Below are positions 41,498-51,182 of a DNA stretch of 64,000 nucleotides, piece after piece. The notes under the pieces were generated by a model. It searched no databases. It was not told the origin of the DNA and was given only the letters and a program-made list of their open reading frames with translations. How positions within the stretch are numbered: the stretch's first letter is position 1; the number at the start of each line of letters is the position of its first letter. The DNA is from CAMCYM01 sp964405405 (GTDB lineage Bacteria > Bacteroidota > Bacteroidia > Flavobacteriales_D > Sanyastnellaceae), in assembly GCA_964405405.1 (NCBI GenBank), contig CAYONT010000007.1:1-64000 (forward strand), in the 5' to 3' direction. The position numbers and the translations under genes were made by a program.

Positions 41498-44400
41498 ATG
41501 CGTTGGATGTCTCCCCTAGGTGGCCTACAGGCCTGGGTTCTGCTGGGAATGCTCGGTACGGCATCGCTGGCCATGTGGCCGGGATGGACGAACAACACCC
41601 CCGTGCGGGGTCGTGTTGCGCAACCGTCAACGGCCGCGGTGGACACGGGTGGGGTGCCGCTCCCCTTCCCATTTGGGGGCGAAGATCCCTTCAACCCGGT
41701 CCGAGAGCCGGCGGGGTTTGACTTTCATTGGCCTGACAACATCCGCTACCAAGTCGTCTACGACGAGGTCACGGGCCAGTACATCATCCAGCAGACCATC
41801 GGGGATACCCTGCCTTATCGACCAACGACGTATCTCTCGCTCGAGGAGTATCTGAACTACAACATCGAGGGGAACCTCACGGAGTACTGGAACGAATTGC
41901 AGCAAGAGGAGGACGAGGCAGAGCGGGCGTTTGCCCCCAAACTGACGGTGAACAATGCGCTCTTTGAGAGCATCTTCGGTAGCAATGAAATCACCATCAA
42001 GCCCCAAGGTTCAGCGGAGCTTTCGTTTGGGGTCAACATTTCCAACACGGAGAACCCGCGAATCCCCGAGCGGCAACGGCGAATCACGACGTTCGACTTC
42101 GACCAACGGATTCAGTTGAGCATCGGGGGCAGCATTGGGGACAAGATCAACATCGGCACCCAGTACAACACGGAAGCGCTGTTTGACTTCGAGAACCGGA
42201 TGAACATCGGATTCCAGGGGGAGGAGGACGACATCCTGAAGAACATCGAGGCTGGGCACATCAGCATGCCGCTCCCGGGGACACTCATCACGGGCAGCCA
42301 GAGTTTGTTCGGGGTGAAACTCGAAACCCAGTGGGGTCGGTTGTACAATACGACGGTGGTGTCCCAACAGAAGGGGGAGCGCAGGGAAATCGAGGTACAG
42401 GGGGGTGCCCAGACCCAGACGTTCGACATCCGCGCCGATGACTACGAGGCAAATCGGCACTACTTCCTCTCGCAGTACTTCCTCGACCAGTACGATGTGG
42501 CCATGAAGAGCCTGCCCGTTCCCAGCTCGGGGGTGAACATCACCCGGATCGAGGTGTGGGTGGTCAACACGCAGGCGAACACCCAAGACGTTCGGAACGT
42601 ATTGGCATTCACGGATTTGGGAGAGCACAGCGACTACATTTCCACAGACTTGCCGGTCCCCTTGCTCGTCGATGGTCCGGACGTGGTGCCCACCGAGGCG
42701 CGGAATCCCACCAATGTGAACAATGAATTGTACGGCTCCCTGGTGAACAACCCGGAGGTAATGGGATACAGTGGAGCGAACGCGGCCATCGGGGCACTCG
42801 GCTTCGGTCTGGACCAAGGCATCCACTACGAGCGGGTGGGCAACGCCCGCAAATTGGCGCCCTCGGAGTACACGTACAATGCGCGCTTGGGCTTCATTTC
42901 CTTGCGCCAGAGCCTCAACAACGCGGAGGTCCTGGGGGTGGCATATGAGTACACGTTGAATGGCCAAACCTACCAAGTCGGCACCCTGGCTCAAGACGGG
43001 TTCGCAGCACCGAGTGCCTTGGTGCTCAAGATGCTCAAGGCGTCCATCACGCAGGTTTTGCTGACCAACGGTGACCCAGCTCCGCTTTGGAAGACGATGA
43101 TGAAGAATGTCTACTCGATGCAGGCATTCGGCGTGAGCCCGGAGAACTTCCGGTTGGACATTTGGTACAACGACCCCGCCACGGGCGTTGATCTGAACTA
43201 CATCCCCAGGGAGCCATTGGATGGCACGATGCTGCTCCAACTGCTCGGCATGGACCGGCTGGATATCAACGGCATGGCGCGGCAGGACGGGGTCTTCGAC
43301 TTCGTGGACAATGCGGGCACCCAAGGGGGTACCATCCACAGCCAGAATGGGCGCATCTATTTCCCTTCGGCAGAGCCCTTCGGCTCCAACCTGCGCCAGG
43401 AAATCGTCAACCGGGTTCCCGACGAAAACCTGCGCAACTCCCTCATCCAGACGGTGGTGTTCCAGGCGCTTTACGACTCCACCAAGACGGCTGCGCAGCA
43501 AATCCCCTCGCTCAACCGCTTCCGCATCAAGGGGCAGTACCAAAGCCAAACCAGTTCCGAAATCTCCCTCAATGCCCTCAACGTTCCCGAGGGTTCGGTC
43601 ACGGTCACCGCGGGCGGCGTTCGGTTGGTGGAGAACCAGGACTACACGGTGGACTACAACCTGGGCCGGGTGCGGATCATCAACGACGGATTGATGGAGT
43701 CTGGCCAGAACATCAAGGTCTCCCTGGAGAGCAATTCGCTCTTCAACATCCAGACGAAGACGATGTTGGGCACCCGCTTCGATTATGTCTTCTCCGACCG
43801 GTTCACCATGGGGGCGACCTTCCTCAACATGCGAGAGCGGCCGTTGACCCAGAAGGTAAACATTGGCAACGAGCCGGTGAACAACACGATTTTGGGAATG
43901 GATTTGGCCTGGCAGCGGGACAGCCAGTTCCTGACGGACCTCCTCGACCGGTTGCCGTTTTATGAAACCACGGCCAAGTCGAGCCTGGACTTCTCAGCCG
44001 AAGGTGCCTATCTGATTCCGGGGCACAGCCGGGCCATCGGTCGCGAGGGGAATGCCTATGTGGACGATTTCGAAGGAAGTCAGTCTGCGATTGACATCCG
44101 GGCGGTTTCCCGTTGGTTCCTGGCGTCCACGCCCAAGTTGCAAAACGGATTGTTCCCAGAGGGCGGGTTGGAGGACAGCCTAATCTACAATTACAACCGT
44201 GCGGGCCTGAGCTGGTACACCATCGACCCCCAGTTCTTCCGGGGTTCGGGGCTCGAGGATGGGCAGGTGACGGCGGACCAGAAGAGCGACCACCGCACCC
44301 GGGAAGTGCTGGAAGGGGAGGTGTTCCCCAATCGGGAATTGCCCACCGGCACGCCTCCCAACATCCCCACCCTGGACTTGACGTTCCGGCCCACGGAGCG

Positions 44401-47400
44401 CGGTCCCTACAATTACGAGCCGTTCACTGGCACGGATGGAATTTCGGCGGGTTTGGCCGCCGATGGTTCCCTGCTCGACCCAGCCTCTCGTTGGGCGGGC
44501 ATCCAACGGGCCCTGACAACCACTGACTTTGAGGCGGCGAACATCGAGTACCTGCAGTTCTGGCTCATGGATCCCTTCAACGAGGATTCCGAAAACCTGT
44601 CTGGGGGTGACTTGTACTTCAATTTGGGGAATGTCTCGGAGGATGTGTTGAACGACAGTCAATTGGCCTACGAAAACGGCTTGCCATCTGACAACAACAG
44701 TTCGCTCCCCACGGACACGTCCACCTGGGGCATCTTCCCCTCCCCGGAGACGTTCAATGTGGTGAATGCGTTTGACAATGCTTCCGGTGATTACGTCGCC
44801 CAAGACGTCGGATTGGATGGTCTTCCGGACGCCGGGGAACAGGCTTTCTTCACGCCGTGGCTCAGTTCGCTGCAAGGATTGCTGGATGCCGACGCTTTCA
44901 ACGCCGCGCAAGCGGACCCTTCCGCGGACAATTTCCAATACTTCCGCAGCCCGCTGCTCCAGAGCGCTGGGGCTTCGATTCTCGACCGCTATGCCCGGTT
45001 CAATGGCTACGAGGGGAACTCAGACACGCGCACCCCAGACGGATACCCGATTACTTCGACCACGATTCCCAACACGGAGGACATCAACCAGGACTTGACG
45101 CTTTCTACCATTGAAAGCTATTATCAGTACCGGGTGTCCATGCGGCCACAGGACTTGGGGGAGTTCAACATCGGTAAGAACTACATCACCGACTCATTTG
45201 AGCAGGTGGTGACCACAGCGAACGGAGAGCAGCGGACGGTCCGTTGGTATCAGTTCAAGATCCCGGTTCGGGAGTTTGAACAACGTGTCGGCGGCATTTC
45301 CGATTTCCGTTCCATTCGGTTCATCCGGATGTTCATGAAGGGGTGGAGTGAACCGGTGACGTTGCGTTTCGCCCGCCTGGAACTCATCCGGGGGGAGTGG
45401 CGCCGGTACCTGGACAACTTGGCGGGTCCGCAGGAAGTGGAACCGGATGACCCGGCGACCACCACCTTCAATTTGTCGGCGGTAAACATTGAAGAGAACG
45501 GCAACCGGGAACCGGTACCTTACGTCACCCCACCGGGTATTTTGCGGGAGATTGACGTCGGAACGGCGAACCAGCGCCGCTTGAATGAGCAGTCCCTGGA
45601 ACTCGTGGTCTGTGGATTGGAGGATGGCGATGCGCGCGGAGCTTACCGGAATATCAACTTCGACATGCGGATGTACAAGCGGTTGCGCATGTTCGTCCAT
45701 GCTGAGGCGGGTCCGGATGGGACCCCGCTCAATGATGGGGATTTGACCTGTTTTGTTCGGATCGGAAGCGACTTCGATGCGAACTATTATGAGTATGAGT
45801 TGCCCCTTTCGGTTACCCCTTGGTTCAACGGTGATCCGGATGCGATTTGGCCTGCGGCGAACAATGTGGACATCGAGTTCGTCAAGCTGCAGAACTTGAA
45901 AATCAAGCGCCCAGCAGGATTTCCCCTGTTCCAGGAATTCTGGGAGATGGACGGAAACGTGCGTTTGTCGGTGCGGGGCAATCCCAATCTGGCGAACGTG
46001 GTGATGGTCATGATCGGGGTGCGCAATACCGATAAGGATGCAAATCCATTCGGACCCGATGACGGAGCAGCCAAGTGCGCGGTGGTCTGGGCGAACGAGC
46101 TGCGGTTGACCGAGTTCAACGAGGATGGTGGCTGGGCGGCAGTGGCCCAGATGAATGCGACGTTGGCTGATCTGGGCAATGTAAGCTTGGCGGGGAACAT
46201 CTCGACTCCGGGTTGGGGTGGATTGGAACAACGTGTCCAAGAGCGCCAGCGGGAAACCATCCGGGGCGTGGACGCCTCGGGGACGCTTCAGCTCGGCAAG
46301 TTGCTGCCCAAGAAGTTGGGCGTGACTTTGCCGATGTATGTTGGTTATAGTGAGCAAGTTTCTACCCCGCAGTTTGACCCACTCTCCCCGGACATTGAGT
46401 TGGCAGGCCAAGAAAATCTCTCCCCGGAACGTCGTGCGGATGCTGAACAGGTTTACCGCCTCAAGTCGGTCAATTTCTCAAGCATCCGCATCAGCCCCCA
46501 GTTCGGCAGAGGCGGTGGTTCAGGTGGTGGTGGCGCAGGTGGTGGAGGGGGGCGCGATCGAAACCAAGCCACCGGAGCTTCGAACGCAGGAGCCGGCAAG
46601 GAACAGGTTGCCGGTTCGGAGCGCGGCGGTTCCTCGGGTAGTGCCCGCGGCGGTGGGAGCGGTGGTGGGGCCAGCGGCGGTGGCGGCGGACCCTTGTCCC
46701 TGTTGAAATTCATGAGCCCCGGAAACTTCACGGGGAACTACAGCTACAACGAGACCTACCGGCGCGACGTGAACACTGAGTTCCAGTTCAACCGGGAGCA
46801 TCGGGGTGGTTTGACCTACAACTTCACGAACAGCCCCAAGAATTTCAAGCCCTTTGGTTCCATCGGATTTTTGAAGGATTTGGCCTATTTCAAGTGGCTA
46901 ACAGACTTCAACTTCTATTTGGGAATCAAGCAATTTACAGCCCAAACCCAAATGCAACGTCGTTACGACACGCAGCGGGTTCGCAACAACACGGCTGCGC
47001 TGCTGGGGGTGGAGACGGGTTTGCTCATTCCCACACAGGTGGTAAAGACTTGGAACTGGACCCGGAACTACACCCTGAAATATGACCTCACGCAGAAGCT
47101 GAAGTTCGAGTACGTAGGGGACGCTCAGGCCTTGGTCGGGGAGCCTGCTGGGGTCATCGACCGGACCGACGTGGATGGGTTCGCGGCCTACCGGGATTCG
47201 GTGCTGCTGAACCTGCGCAATGCGGGAGAAGTGACGGCATACAACCACCGGGTCAGCGGGACGTACACGCTGCCTTTCGACAAGTTGCCCTTGCTGTCGT
47301 TCATTTCCAGCGACGTACGCTATGAGGGCACTTACCGTTGGGACCGTGCGCCCTTCTCCCAAGATTCGTTGGGCCATGTGATTCAAAACGCGCGCAACCT

Positions 47401-49000
47401 CTCGTTGAACGCCCAAGCGAACTTCGCCGCGCTGTACGCCAAGGTTCCTGCACTTGATGCGGTCCTCAATCCGAAGCCCAAGCCCCGTAGCCAACGCCCA
47501 GTGAGCAATGAAGACCGGGATGGGTTCGGAAAGACCAACGAAAAAGAGCGGGTCAAATGGCAGGTTGATCCCAAGGAGGTGGTGCTGCGTTTGTTGATGA
47601 CGCTTCAAAACGTCTCGGGAACTTACACCCGGAACGAAGGAATGTTGTTACCTGGCTACGCCCAGCGCGCTCGTTATGCTGGATTTGATGAGGCATTCGA
47701 AGCACCAGGTCTCCTGTTTTTGGTGGGACACCAAAACACCGACTGGACTGGCGCTCGCACGGGGAATTACGCCTTCGATGCGGCATCTCGGGGCTGGTTG
47801 GTCGAACAACCCAATCTCAACCGGCAGTACACCGAGACCTATTCGGAGGTCTTCAATGCCCGAGCGAATTTGGAGCCGCTCAGGTACTTCAAAATCGAAC
47901 TCACCGCCACGCGAAATTCGTCCAGGAATTACAACAGCTTCTTCCGGTACGATGCCTTGAGCGGGGATTTTGTAGACCAAAGCCCCAATGAAACAGGGCA
48001 GTTCTCCGCTTCCATCATGACGTGGGGAACGGCCTTTGTCAAGGACGATGAACAGGATGAGTTCAACAGTGAGCTCTGGGACAACTTCTTGTTGGGTCGA
48101 CTGGCCATCTCAGAGCGGTTGAATGCCCAGTCATACGCTTTGGATGAGCCTGAACCCAATGGCTATTTCCTCGGTTGGGGTCCCACTTCGCAAGATGTCA
48201 CCATCCCGGCTTTCATGGCAGCTTACACGGGGCTGGATCCCAAGCGCATCCCGTTGGATGTCTTTCAAACCCCCGTTGCGCCCAACTGGCGGGTTACCTA
48301 CGATGGTCTGACGAAGAATCCGTTCTTCAAACAGTACTTCAAACGGTTCAACCTCAACCACAGCTATCGGTCCACGGTCACCACGAGCTATGTGACCAAC
48401 TTGAACTACCGCGAGAATCCGGCTACAGGTTTGCCGGAGGCTTATGACCAGAGCGAATTTGGCAACTTCATCAGCCAGCGTCAGTTTAACACGGTGAGCA
48501 TCAGTGAACAGCTGGCCCCGCTGTTGGGGATGGACATCACGCTGAAGACAGACAATGGCAGCGAACCACAAATCAAGGTGGAACTGAAGCGCGACCGAAA
48601 TGTGGTGTTTGGATTGAGCAATTTCCAAATCACGGAAACGAAGAGCAATGCTTTGGTCATTGGGTTTGGCTACACGTTTGCGGATGTGCCCAATCCATTC
48701 ATCAGGACTTACGGCAAGTTGCCCATCCAGATGCTCAAGGAAACGGATTTCGTCGTCCGTTGTGATGTCAACATCCGGGACAACAGCACCATCATCCGCA
48801 AGATGATGGAACGTCAGAACCAGGTGACGGCGGGTCAGCAGCTCGTTTCCATCAAATTGTCTGGGGATTTGGAGATTTCCAGCAAGCTCACTTTGCGGGT
48901 CTTCTATGATCACCAGATCACCCGGCCCAAGATTTCGGCTTCCTTCGACACGTCGAACATCAACTCTGGGGTCTCGCTTCGCTTCAATTTGACCCAGTAA
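41498..49000 (+). CDS. sprA: T9SS outer-membrane translocon protein SprA (Sov)
   Basis: 2500 aa, the very large 36-strand barrel through which T9SS cargo crosses the outer membrane. Typical SprA text includes ERQRRITTFDFDQRIQLSIGGSIGDKINIGTQYNTEALFDFENRMNIGFQGEEDDILKNIEAGHISMPL, GDISIR-type RAIGREGNAYVDDFEGSQSAIDI, and the repeated barrel segments to the C-terminus. N-terminal signal segment: residues 1-25. An unusual Gly-rich insertion lies at about residues 1670-1731. Known role from Flavobacterium and Porphyromonas; consistent with the many sorting-domain proteins nearby. Probably cotranscribed with maeB-ruvA. Confidence 0.96.
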   Translation: MRWMSPLGGLQAWVLLGMLGTASLAMWPGWTNNTPVRGRVAQPSTAAVDTGGVPLPFPFGGEDPFNPVREPAGFDFHWPDNIRYQVVYDEVTGQYIIQQTIGDTLPYRPTTYLSLEEYLNYNIEGNLTEYWNELQQEEDEAERAFAPKLTVNNALFESIFGSNEITIKPQGSAELSFGVNISNTENPRIPERQRRITTFDFDQRIQLSIGGSIGDKINIGTQYNTEALFDFENRMNIGFQGEEDDILKNIEAGHISMPLPGTLITGSQSLFGVKLETQWGRLYNTTVVSQQKGERREIEVQGGAQTQTFDIRADDYEANRHYFLSQYFLDQYDVAMKSLPVPSSGVNITRIEVWVVNTQANTQDVRNVLAFTDLGEHSDYISTDLPVPLLVDGPDVVPTEARNPTNVNNELYGSLVNNPEVMGYSGANAAIGALGFGLDQGIHYERVGNARKLAPSEYTYNARLGFISLRQSLNNAEVLGVAYEYTLNGQTYQVGTLAQDGFAAPSALVLKMLKASITQVLLTNGDPAPLWKTMMKNVYSMQAFGVSPENFRLDIWYNDPATGVDLNYIPREPLDGTMLLQLLGMDRLDINGMARQDGVFDFVDNAGTQGGTIHSQNGRIYFPSAEPFGSNLRQEIVNRVPDENLRNSLIQTVVFQALYDSTKTAAQQIPSLNRFRIKGQYQSQTSSEISLNALNVPEGSVTVTAGGVRLVENQDYTVDYNLGRVRIINDGLMESGQNIKVSLESNSLFNIQTKTMLGTRFDYVFSDRFTMGATFLNMRERPLTQKVNIGNEPVNNTILGMDLAWQRDSQFLTDLLDRLPFYETTAKSSLDFSAEGAYLIPGHSRAIGREGNAYVDDFEGSQSAIDIRAVSRWFLASTPKLQNGLFPEGGLEDSLIYNYNRAGLSWYTIDPQFFRGSGLEDGQVTADQKSDHRTREVLEGEVFPNRELPTGTPPNIPTLDLTFRPTERGPYNYEPFTGTDGISAGLAADGSLLDPASRWAGIQRALTTTDFEAANIEYLQFWLMDPFNEDSENLSGGDLYFNLGNVSEDVLNDSQLAYENGLPSDNNSSLPTDTSTWGIFPSPETFNVVNAFDNASGDYVAQDVGLDGLPDAGEQAFFTPWLSSLQGLLDADAFNAAQADPSADNFQYFRSPLLQSAGASILDRYARFNGYEGNSDTRTPDGYPITSTTIPNTEDINQDLTLSTIESYYQYRVSMRPQDLGEFNIGKNYITDSFEQVVTTANGEQRTVRWYQFKIPVREFEQRVGGISDFRSIRFIRMFMKGWSEPVTLRFARLELIRGEWRRYLDNLAGPQEVEPDDPATTTFNLSAVNIEENGNREPVPYVTPPGILREIDVGTANQRRLNEQSLELVVCGLEDGDARGAYRNINFDMRMYKRLRMFVHAEAGPDGTPLNDGDLTCFVRIGSDFDANYYEYELPLSVTPWFNGDPDAIWPAANNVDIEFVKLQNLKIKRPAGFPLFQEFWEMDGNVRLSVRGNPNLANVVMVMIGVRNTDKDANPFGPDDGAAKCAVVWANELRLTEFNEDGGWAAVAQMNATLADLGNVSLAGNISTPGWGGLEQRVQERQRETIRGVDASGTLQLGKLLPKKLGVTLPMYVGYSEQVSTPQFDPLSPDIELAGQENLSPERRADAEQVYRLKSVNFSSIRISPQFGRGGGSGGGGAGGGGGRDRNQATGASNAGAGKEQVAGSERGGSSGSARGGGSGGGASGGGGGPLSLLKFMSPGNFTGNYSYNETYRRDVNTEFQFNREHRGGLTYNFTNSPKNFKPFGSIGFLKDLAYFKWLTDFNFYLGIKQFTAQTQMQRRYDTQRVRNNTAALLGVETGLLIPTQVVKTWNWTRNYTLKYDLTQKLKFEYVGDAQALVGEPAGVIDRTDVDGFAAYRDSVLLNLRNAGEVTAYNHRVSGTYTLPFDKLPLLSFISSDVRYEGTYRWDRAPFSQDSLGHVIQNARNLSLNAQANFAALYAKVPALDAVLNPKPKPRSQRPVSNEDRDGFGKTNEKERVKWQVDPKEVVLRLLMTLQNVSGTYTRNEGMLLPGYAQRARYAGFDEAFEAPGLLFLVGHQNTDWTGARTGNYAFDAASRGWLVEQPNLNRQYTETYSEVFNARANLEPLRYFKIELTATRNSSRNYNSFFRYDALSGDFVDQSPNETGQFSASIMTWGTAFVKDDEQDEFNSELWDNFLLGRLAISERLNAQSYALDEPEPNGYFLGWGPTSQDVTIPAFMAAYTGLDPKRIPLDVFQTPVAPNWRVTYDGLTKNPFFKQYFKRFNLNHSYRSTVTTSYVTNLNYRENPATGLPEAYDQSEFGNFISQRQFNTVSISEQLAPLLGMDITLKTDNGSEPQIKVELKRDRNVVFGLSNFQITETKSNALVIGFGYTFADVPNPFIRTYGKLPIQMLKETDFVVRCDVNIRDNSTIIRKMMERQNQVTAGQQLVSIKLSGDLEISSKLTLRVFYDHQITRPKISASFDTSNINSGVSLRFNLTQ
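46507..46692 (+). repeat. Gly/Ser-rich low-complexity segment inside sprA
   Basis: About 62 codons made mainly of Gly with Ser, Ala and Arg (GRGGGSGGGGAGGGGG, then GSARGGGSGGGASGGGGG), separated by a charged stretch containing NQATGASNAGAGKEQ. It interrupts otherwise conserved barrel sequence between SIRISPQF and LLKFMSPGNF. Confidence 0.85.
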
Positions 49001-49023
49001 TGCCAATCTGCGGCGGTCATTGG

Positions 49024-49031
49024 TAAATTCG
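49024..49031 (+). promoter_or_regulatory. -7-like box (TAAATTCG) four nt before gcvH
   Basis: Matches TAnnTT(T/C)G and ends four nt before the ATG at 49036; no -33 TTG at the right distance. Confidence 0.4.
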
Positions 49032-49035
49032 CGGC

Positions 49036-49413
49036 ATGAAGACACCTGCAGACTTGCGTTACACGAAGGAGCACGAATGGGTGCGCCTGGAGGGAGATGT
49101 GGCCACCATCGGCATTACCGACTTCGCCCAAGGAGAATTGGGGGACATCGTATTCGTGGAGGTAGATACCGTCGGGGAGACGCTGGCAGGTCACGCCGTT
49201 TTCGGGACGGTGGAGGCAGTCAAGACCGTGAGTGACTTGTTCATGCCCTGCAGCGGAGAGGTGCTGGAGTTCAACGATGCCATTGAGGACAACCCTGCAC
49301 TGGTCAACGAGGATCCCTACGGTGCTGGCTGGATCATTCGGGTTCGGGTAGATTCCGCATCGGAAATCGAAGGGTTGTTGAGCGCAGCGGACTACGCTGC
49401 CCACATCGGATAA
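49036..49413 (+). CDS. gcvH: Glycine cleavage system H protein
   Basis: 125 aa lipoyl carrier of the glycine cleavage system. The lipoyl-lysine motif is FGTVEAVKTVSDLFMP (Lys near residue 63); the N-terminus ADLRYTKEHEWVRLEGDVATIGITDFAQ and GDIVFVEVD are canonical. The other subunits (T, P, L) are not in the window. It may be expressed from its own near-leaderless promoter or by read-through from sprA. Confidence 0.96.
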   Translation: MKTPADLRYTKEHEWVRLEGDVATIGITDFAQGELGDIVFVEVDTVGETLAGHAVFGTVEAVKTVSDLFMPCSGEVLEFNDAIEDNPALVNEDPYGAGWIIRVRVDSASEIEGLLSAADYAAHIG

Positions 49414-49423
49414 GGTTCTTTCT

Positions 49424-49861
49424 GTGCTGCATCGGGAGCGCAATCCAGGGTCGGCCCTCAAGCCGCGTTCACGCCATGCCATCCCCCCTGTGGCCATTGC
49501 GTTCCTGATGGCTGCGTTGCATTTTGCGCCTGGTGGGAGTATGGACTTAAATCCACGTTGGATGGGTTTGGGGGCCGACAAGTGGACCCATGGTGTGATG
49601 TTTTGTGTGCTGGCCCTGGCTGTATTGGTGGCGGTGGGCAAAGCGGGAGGGCTCCGACGTTGGTGGTGGTTGGTTTTGTTGGGCACGACGGCCTACGGTT
49701 GTTTCTTAGAAGGAATTCAGACCCTCCTGCCCACCGGCAGGGCAGGGGATTGGCAGGATTGCGTCGCCGACGGTGTGGGTGCATTGGCGGCTGGGCCCGT
49801 CTTTCGTTGGGTTTATGGGTTTTGGCCTGGGAGCCGACGTAGATTTTTCATGGAGGGATGA
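49424..49861 (+). CDS. VanZ-like membrane protein
   Basis: 145 aa with about four hydrophobic segments. ADKWTHGVMFCVLALAVL (HxxxF-type motif) and FLEGIQTLLPTGRAGDWQDCVADGVGALAAG (E...Q, GR, D...N-like motif) are VanZ-family hallmarks. It starts with GTG 11 nt after the gcvH stop; an internal ATG at 49508 would remove the first helix. VanZ-like genes next to gcvH and sprA are typical of this phylum. Function is unknown; no antibiotic-resistance role should be assumed. Confidence 0.85.
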   Translation: MLHRERNPGSALKPRSRHAIPPVAIAFLMAALHFAPGGSMDLNPRWMGLGADKWTHGVMFCVLALAVLVAVGKAGGLRRWWWLVLLGTTAYGCFLEGIQTLLPTGRAGDWQDCVADGVGALAAGPVFRWVYGFWPGSRRRFFMEG

Positions 49862-49874
49862 GTTTGGCATTGCT

Positions 49875-49907
49875 TTTGTTTTCCGAAGTGTGGATTGCTT
49901 AATTTCG
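49875..49907 (+). promoter_or_regulatory. Promoter of tonB
   Basis: TTTG at 49875-49878 and TAATTTCG at 49900-49907 are 21 nt apart, with a leader of about 20 nt to the tonB ATG. Confidence 0.55.
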
Positions 49908-49930
49908 AAACCTCCTAACGCCCAAGCAAA

Positions 49931-50638
49931 ATGATCAGCCGGAAAACCCCTGAAGCGAATCTGGAAAACAAGCGTGGCACTTGGCGCGCTTTGGGATTTG
50001 TGGCAGCCTTGTCGCTGTTGCTTTCTTCATTTGCCTGGACATCCTATGACATCAGGGTACGCCAGAAATTGGTGGCTGCCCAGGAAATCATGGAGGATGA
50101 GATCATTCCGGTGAACGCCATCACGCCTCCTCCGCCTCCTCCTCCCCCCCAACAGACCACGATGATCGAAATCGTGGACGATGATGTGGAAATCGAGGAG
50201 GAGTTGGTCATTGCAGACATCGAGCTGAATGAGGAGACTGAGATTGAAATCATCGAGGAGGAAGAGGAGGAAGAAGTGGAGGAGGATGTTCCATTCATGG
50301 TGGTTGAAAACATGCCCGCTTTGGAGGCATGCAAGGAGCTCCGGGACGAGGAGCGCAACCAATGCACGCAGCTGGAAATCATCCGCTACGTATCAGAGAA
50401 CACCGAGTATCCAGCCATCGCAAAGGATGCGGGAATCCAAGGTACTGTTTATGTGTTCTTTGTGGTGGGCAAGGATGGCAAGGTGAAAGATGCCAAGGTG
50501 TTGCGTGAGGTGGATCCGCGGCTAGACAAGGAAGCGTTGCGGGTGGTGAAGAGCCTTCCCACCTTTGAACCTGGACAACAGCGTGGAAAGCCGGTCAGTG
50601 TTCAGTACACCATTCCGGTTCGATTCACCATCCGGTAA
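49931..50638 (+). CDS. Energy transducer TonB
   Basis: 235 aa. One N-terminal membrane helix (LGFVAALSLLLSSFAWTSYDI), a periplasmic linker with a PPPPPPPP run followed by a long acidic stretch (EIEIIEEEEEEEVEED), and a C-terminal TonB domain (ISENTEYPAIAKDAGIQGTVYVFFVVGKDGKVKDAKVLREVDPRLDKEALRVV...). It transmits proton-motive force from ExbB/ExbD to outer-membrane receptors. The acidic rather than basic linker is common in Bacteroidota. Overlaps the convergent gene by 14 nt. Confidence 0.9.
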   Translation: MISRKTPEANLENKRGTWRALGFVAALSLLLSSFAWTSYDIRVRQKLVAAQEIMEDEIIPVNAITPPPPPPPPQQTTMIEIVDDDVEIEEELVIADIELNEETEIEIIEEEEEEEVEEDVPFMVVENMPALEACKELRDEERNQCTQLEIIRYVSENTEYPAIAKDAGIQGTVYVFFVVGKDGKVKDAKVLREVDPRLDKEALRVVKSLPTFEPGQQRGKPVSVQYTIPVRFTIR

Positions 50639-51182
50639 GGGAACGCAGCCAGTCTGAACTGGCTTCAACCCGTTGCGTGAGCAAGGTCTCCGAGAGGATG
50701 TAAGTCGGCACGTTCAATGAACGAACCGATTGAAGGTAGTGGGTGTGCAGTGACCACCGGTCCGCAGGATGGGGAAGGGTGCGCAGGGGATCGGGCTCCC
50801 AAGGCAACACGGGTGCGCACACCAAGCAACCCAGCAAGCCTGGCGGGTGCAGGGGCGTGGGCCAGAGGCATGCGCTGAATGCATGCTCTGCCCACAGGGC
50901 CAAGGTTTCTACACCCGTATCGACCCAACAAAATCGGGCATTCAGTTGCCGCGCGTGTTGCTGCGCCACTTGGATGGCTTGGTTTTGGAGGGAGACCAGT
51001 TCGTGTAAGGTTTCCAGTTGGACCCGTTGGGCCATTACGTCAGGATGGAAGCGAGCCGCCTCTCGTACCCAAGGCACTTGCCACCGCGTCGCAAGGGCCT
51101 CGACCAAGGTGGATTTCCCAGCCGACTCAACGCCTGTGCAGAGCACGTAAGGGACAGGGGATTCAGAGGGTGTAGAAGTCAT
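50625..51182 (-). CDS. NadR-like ribosylnicotinamide kinase (AAA_28 ATPase)
   Basis: 185 aa. P-loop CTGVESAGKSTLVEALA near residue 16, followed by VREAARFHP, LVSLQNQAIQVAQQ and CWVDTGVETLALWAE, matching the C-terminal kinase domain of NadR (AAA_28). Adjacent to a PnuC-like transporter, with the two coding sequences overlapping by 4 nt, which strongly suggests nicotinamide riboside uptake and phosphorylation. The NMN adenylyltransferase and repressor parts of full-length NadR are absent. Confidence 0.8.
   Translation of the reverse strand: MTSTPSESPVPYVLCTGVESAGKSTLVEALATRWQVPWVREAARFHPDVMAQRVQLETLHELVSLQNQAIQVAQQHARQLNARFCWVDTGVETLALWAEHAFSACLWPTPLHPPGLLGCLVCAPVLPWEPDPLRTLPHPADRWSLHTHYLQSVRSLNVPTYILSETLLTQRVEASSDWLRSLTGW

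Noticed and set aside
49508..49861. Shorter VanZ-like gene from an internal ATG
   Set aside because: It would lose the first hydrophobic segment; the GTG at 49424 keeps it.
50230..50290. Long acidic run in TonB as an anomaly
   Set aside because: Acidic or Pro-rich linkers of this kind are ordinary in bacteroidete TonB proteins.
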